Of a DNA stretch of 64,000 nt, positions 63,561 through 64,000 are shown piece after piece. The stretch is from Proteles cristata cristata (taxonomy: Eukaryota > Chordata > Mammalia > Carnivora > Hyaenidae): NCBI GenBank assembly GCA_017311185.1, contig JAESUZ010004136.1:1178001-1242000 (forward strand). The letters run 5' to 3'. Numbering within the stretch: position 1 is the first letter of the stretch; each line of letters begins with the position of its first letter. The notes beneath the pieces are model-generated. The model ran no database searches. It was not told where the DNA came from and saw only the letters and a program-made list of their open reading frames with translations. The position numbers were made by a program, and so were the translations under genes.

Positions 63561-64000
63561 CCTATGTGACATCTTCCCTTCCATCTTTGTCTCTCGTATT
63601 CTGTACTAATAAAAAGATGGGAAAGGAACAGTACCTCCCTTCCCTGAGACGAGTCCAACAGCGTCAAGGTTTTAAAGAGGTGGGGGGGCCTGGGAAGTGT
63701 TGAGAGAGAGAGAGAGAGTGGTTGACATCTATGTCAGGTCGCTCAGAGATTTCTATCTGGTGATGCGGGGTTTGGGTACAGTTTTTAAGGAAGACTCCCT
63801 TTAAAAAGAGAATTCACACACACCACACTTTTATGCATGTCCCAGTGCCTGCGTCAGACGTCTACATCCATTATTAGTATCAATTACATTGTGCTATATG
63901 CTGCTTTTGGAAGCGAAATTATTCGTGTGTGGAATCCCCCTAACCACGGTTTACTTTTGGGGGTGGAAAAGATGAGTTCAGTCTCTGCATCCACTGAATT
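63561..64000. other. Sequence after the last CpG island
   Basis: It contains AATAAA-like 'actaataaaaaga' near 63605 and a (GA)n run at 63702-63718. No coding exon is recognised before the window ends. Confidence 0.4.

Noticed and set aside
62551..63569. Possible SPAG6 first exon or other coding exon in the last CpG island
   Set aside because: SPAG6 is the next gene in human, but I found no sequence encoding its N-terminus. The open frames are low-complexity GC-rich translations.

Overview
This is vertebrate nuclear DNA from a carnivore, most likely a cat-family (felid) species. About thirty copies of a tRNA-Lys-derived CAN-SINE are spread over the first 33 kb. They have the felid-type head (GGGGCGCCTGGGTGGCTCAG), a CT-rich middle and an AATAAA-containing A-rich tail. 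Carnivore-type L1 3' ends and older L2, MIR and L1M relics lie among them. There is no bacterial-style gene organisation, and protein-coding sequence is confined to spliced exons.

Layout: (1) Positions 1 to about 32.8 kb are intergenic and repeat-rich, with no supported gene. (2) About 32.8-37.7 kb is AT-rich single-copy sequence with no recognisable repeat. (3) COMMD3 lies on the + strand at 38249-41855. It has eight coding exons with GT-AG splice sites and encodes 195 residues. Its CpG-island promoter carries an E-box just upstream of the start codon. (4) BMI1 lies on the + strand. Its non-coding exon 1 is in a large CpG island (about 42.28-44.06 kb), and its nine coding exons span 48506-51611 and encode 326 residues. 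The 3'UTR runs to paired AATAAA signals near 53.3 kb. Intron 1 contains a further CpG island at about 47.44-47.9 kb. (5) Downstream there are two more CpG islands without a recognisable gene, at about 56.27-58.96 kb and 62.39-63.56 kb, separated by single-copy AT-rich DNA. In human the next gene in this direction is SPAG6, but I find no SPAG6 exon in the window.

The two genes are head-to-tail and only about 1 kb apart (COMMD3 poly(A) signal to BMI1 leader). COMMD3 is a subunit of the Commander/CCC endosomal recycling complex. BMI1 (PCGF4) is a RING-finger subunit of Polycomb repressive complex 1. Human has an annotated COMMD3-BMI1 read-through protein. Here the splice phases plus an in-frame TAG just before the BMI1 start codon rule out an equivalent fusion through the standard acceptor. 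From about 32.8 kb to the end the window appears free of SINE and L1 insertions, in sharp contrast to the first half. I saw no previously undescribed multi-gene system; the most interesting signals are regulatory and comparative.
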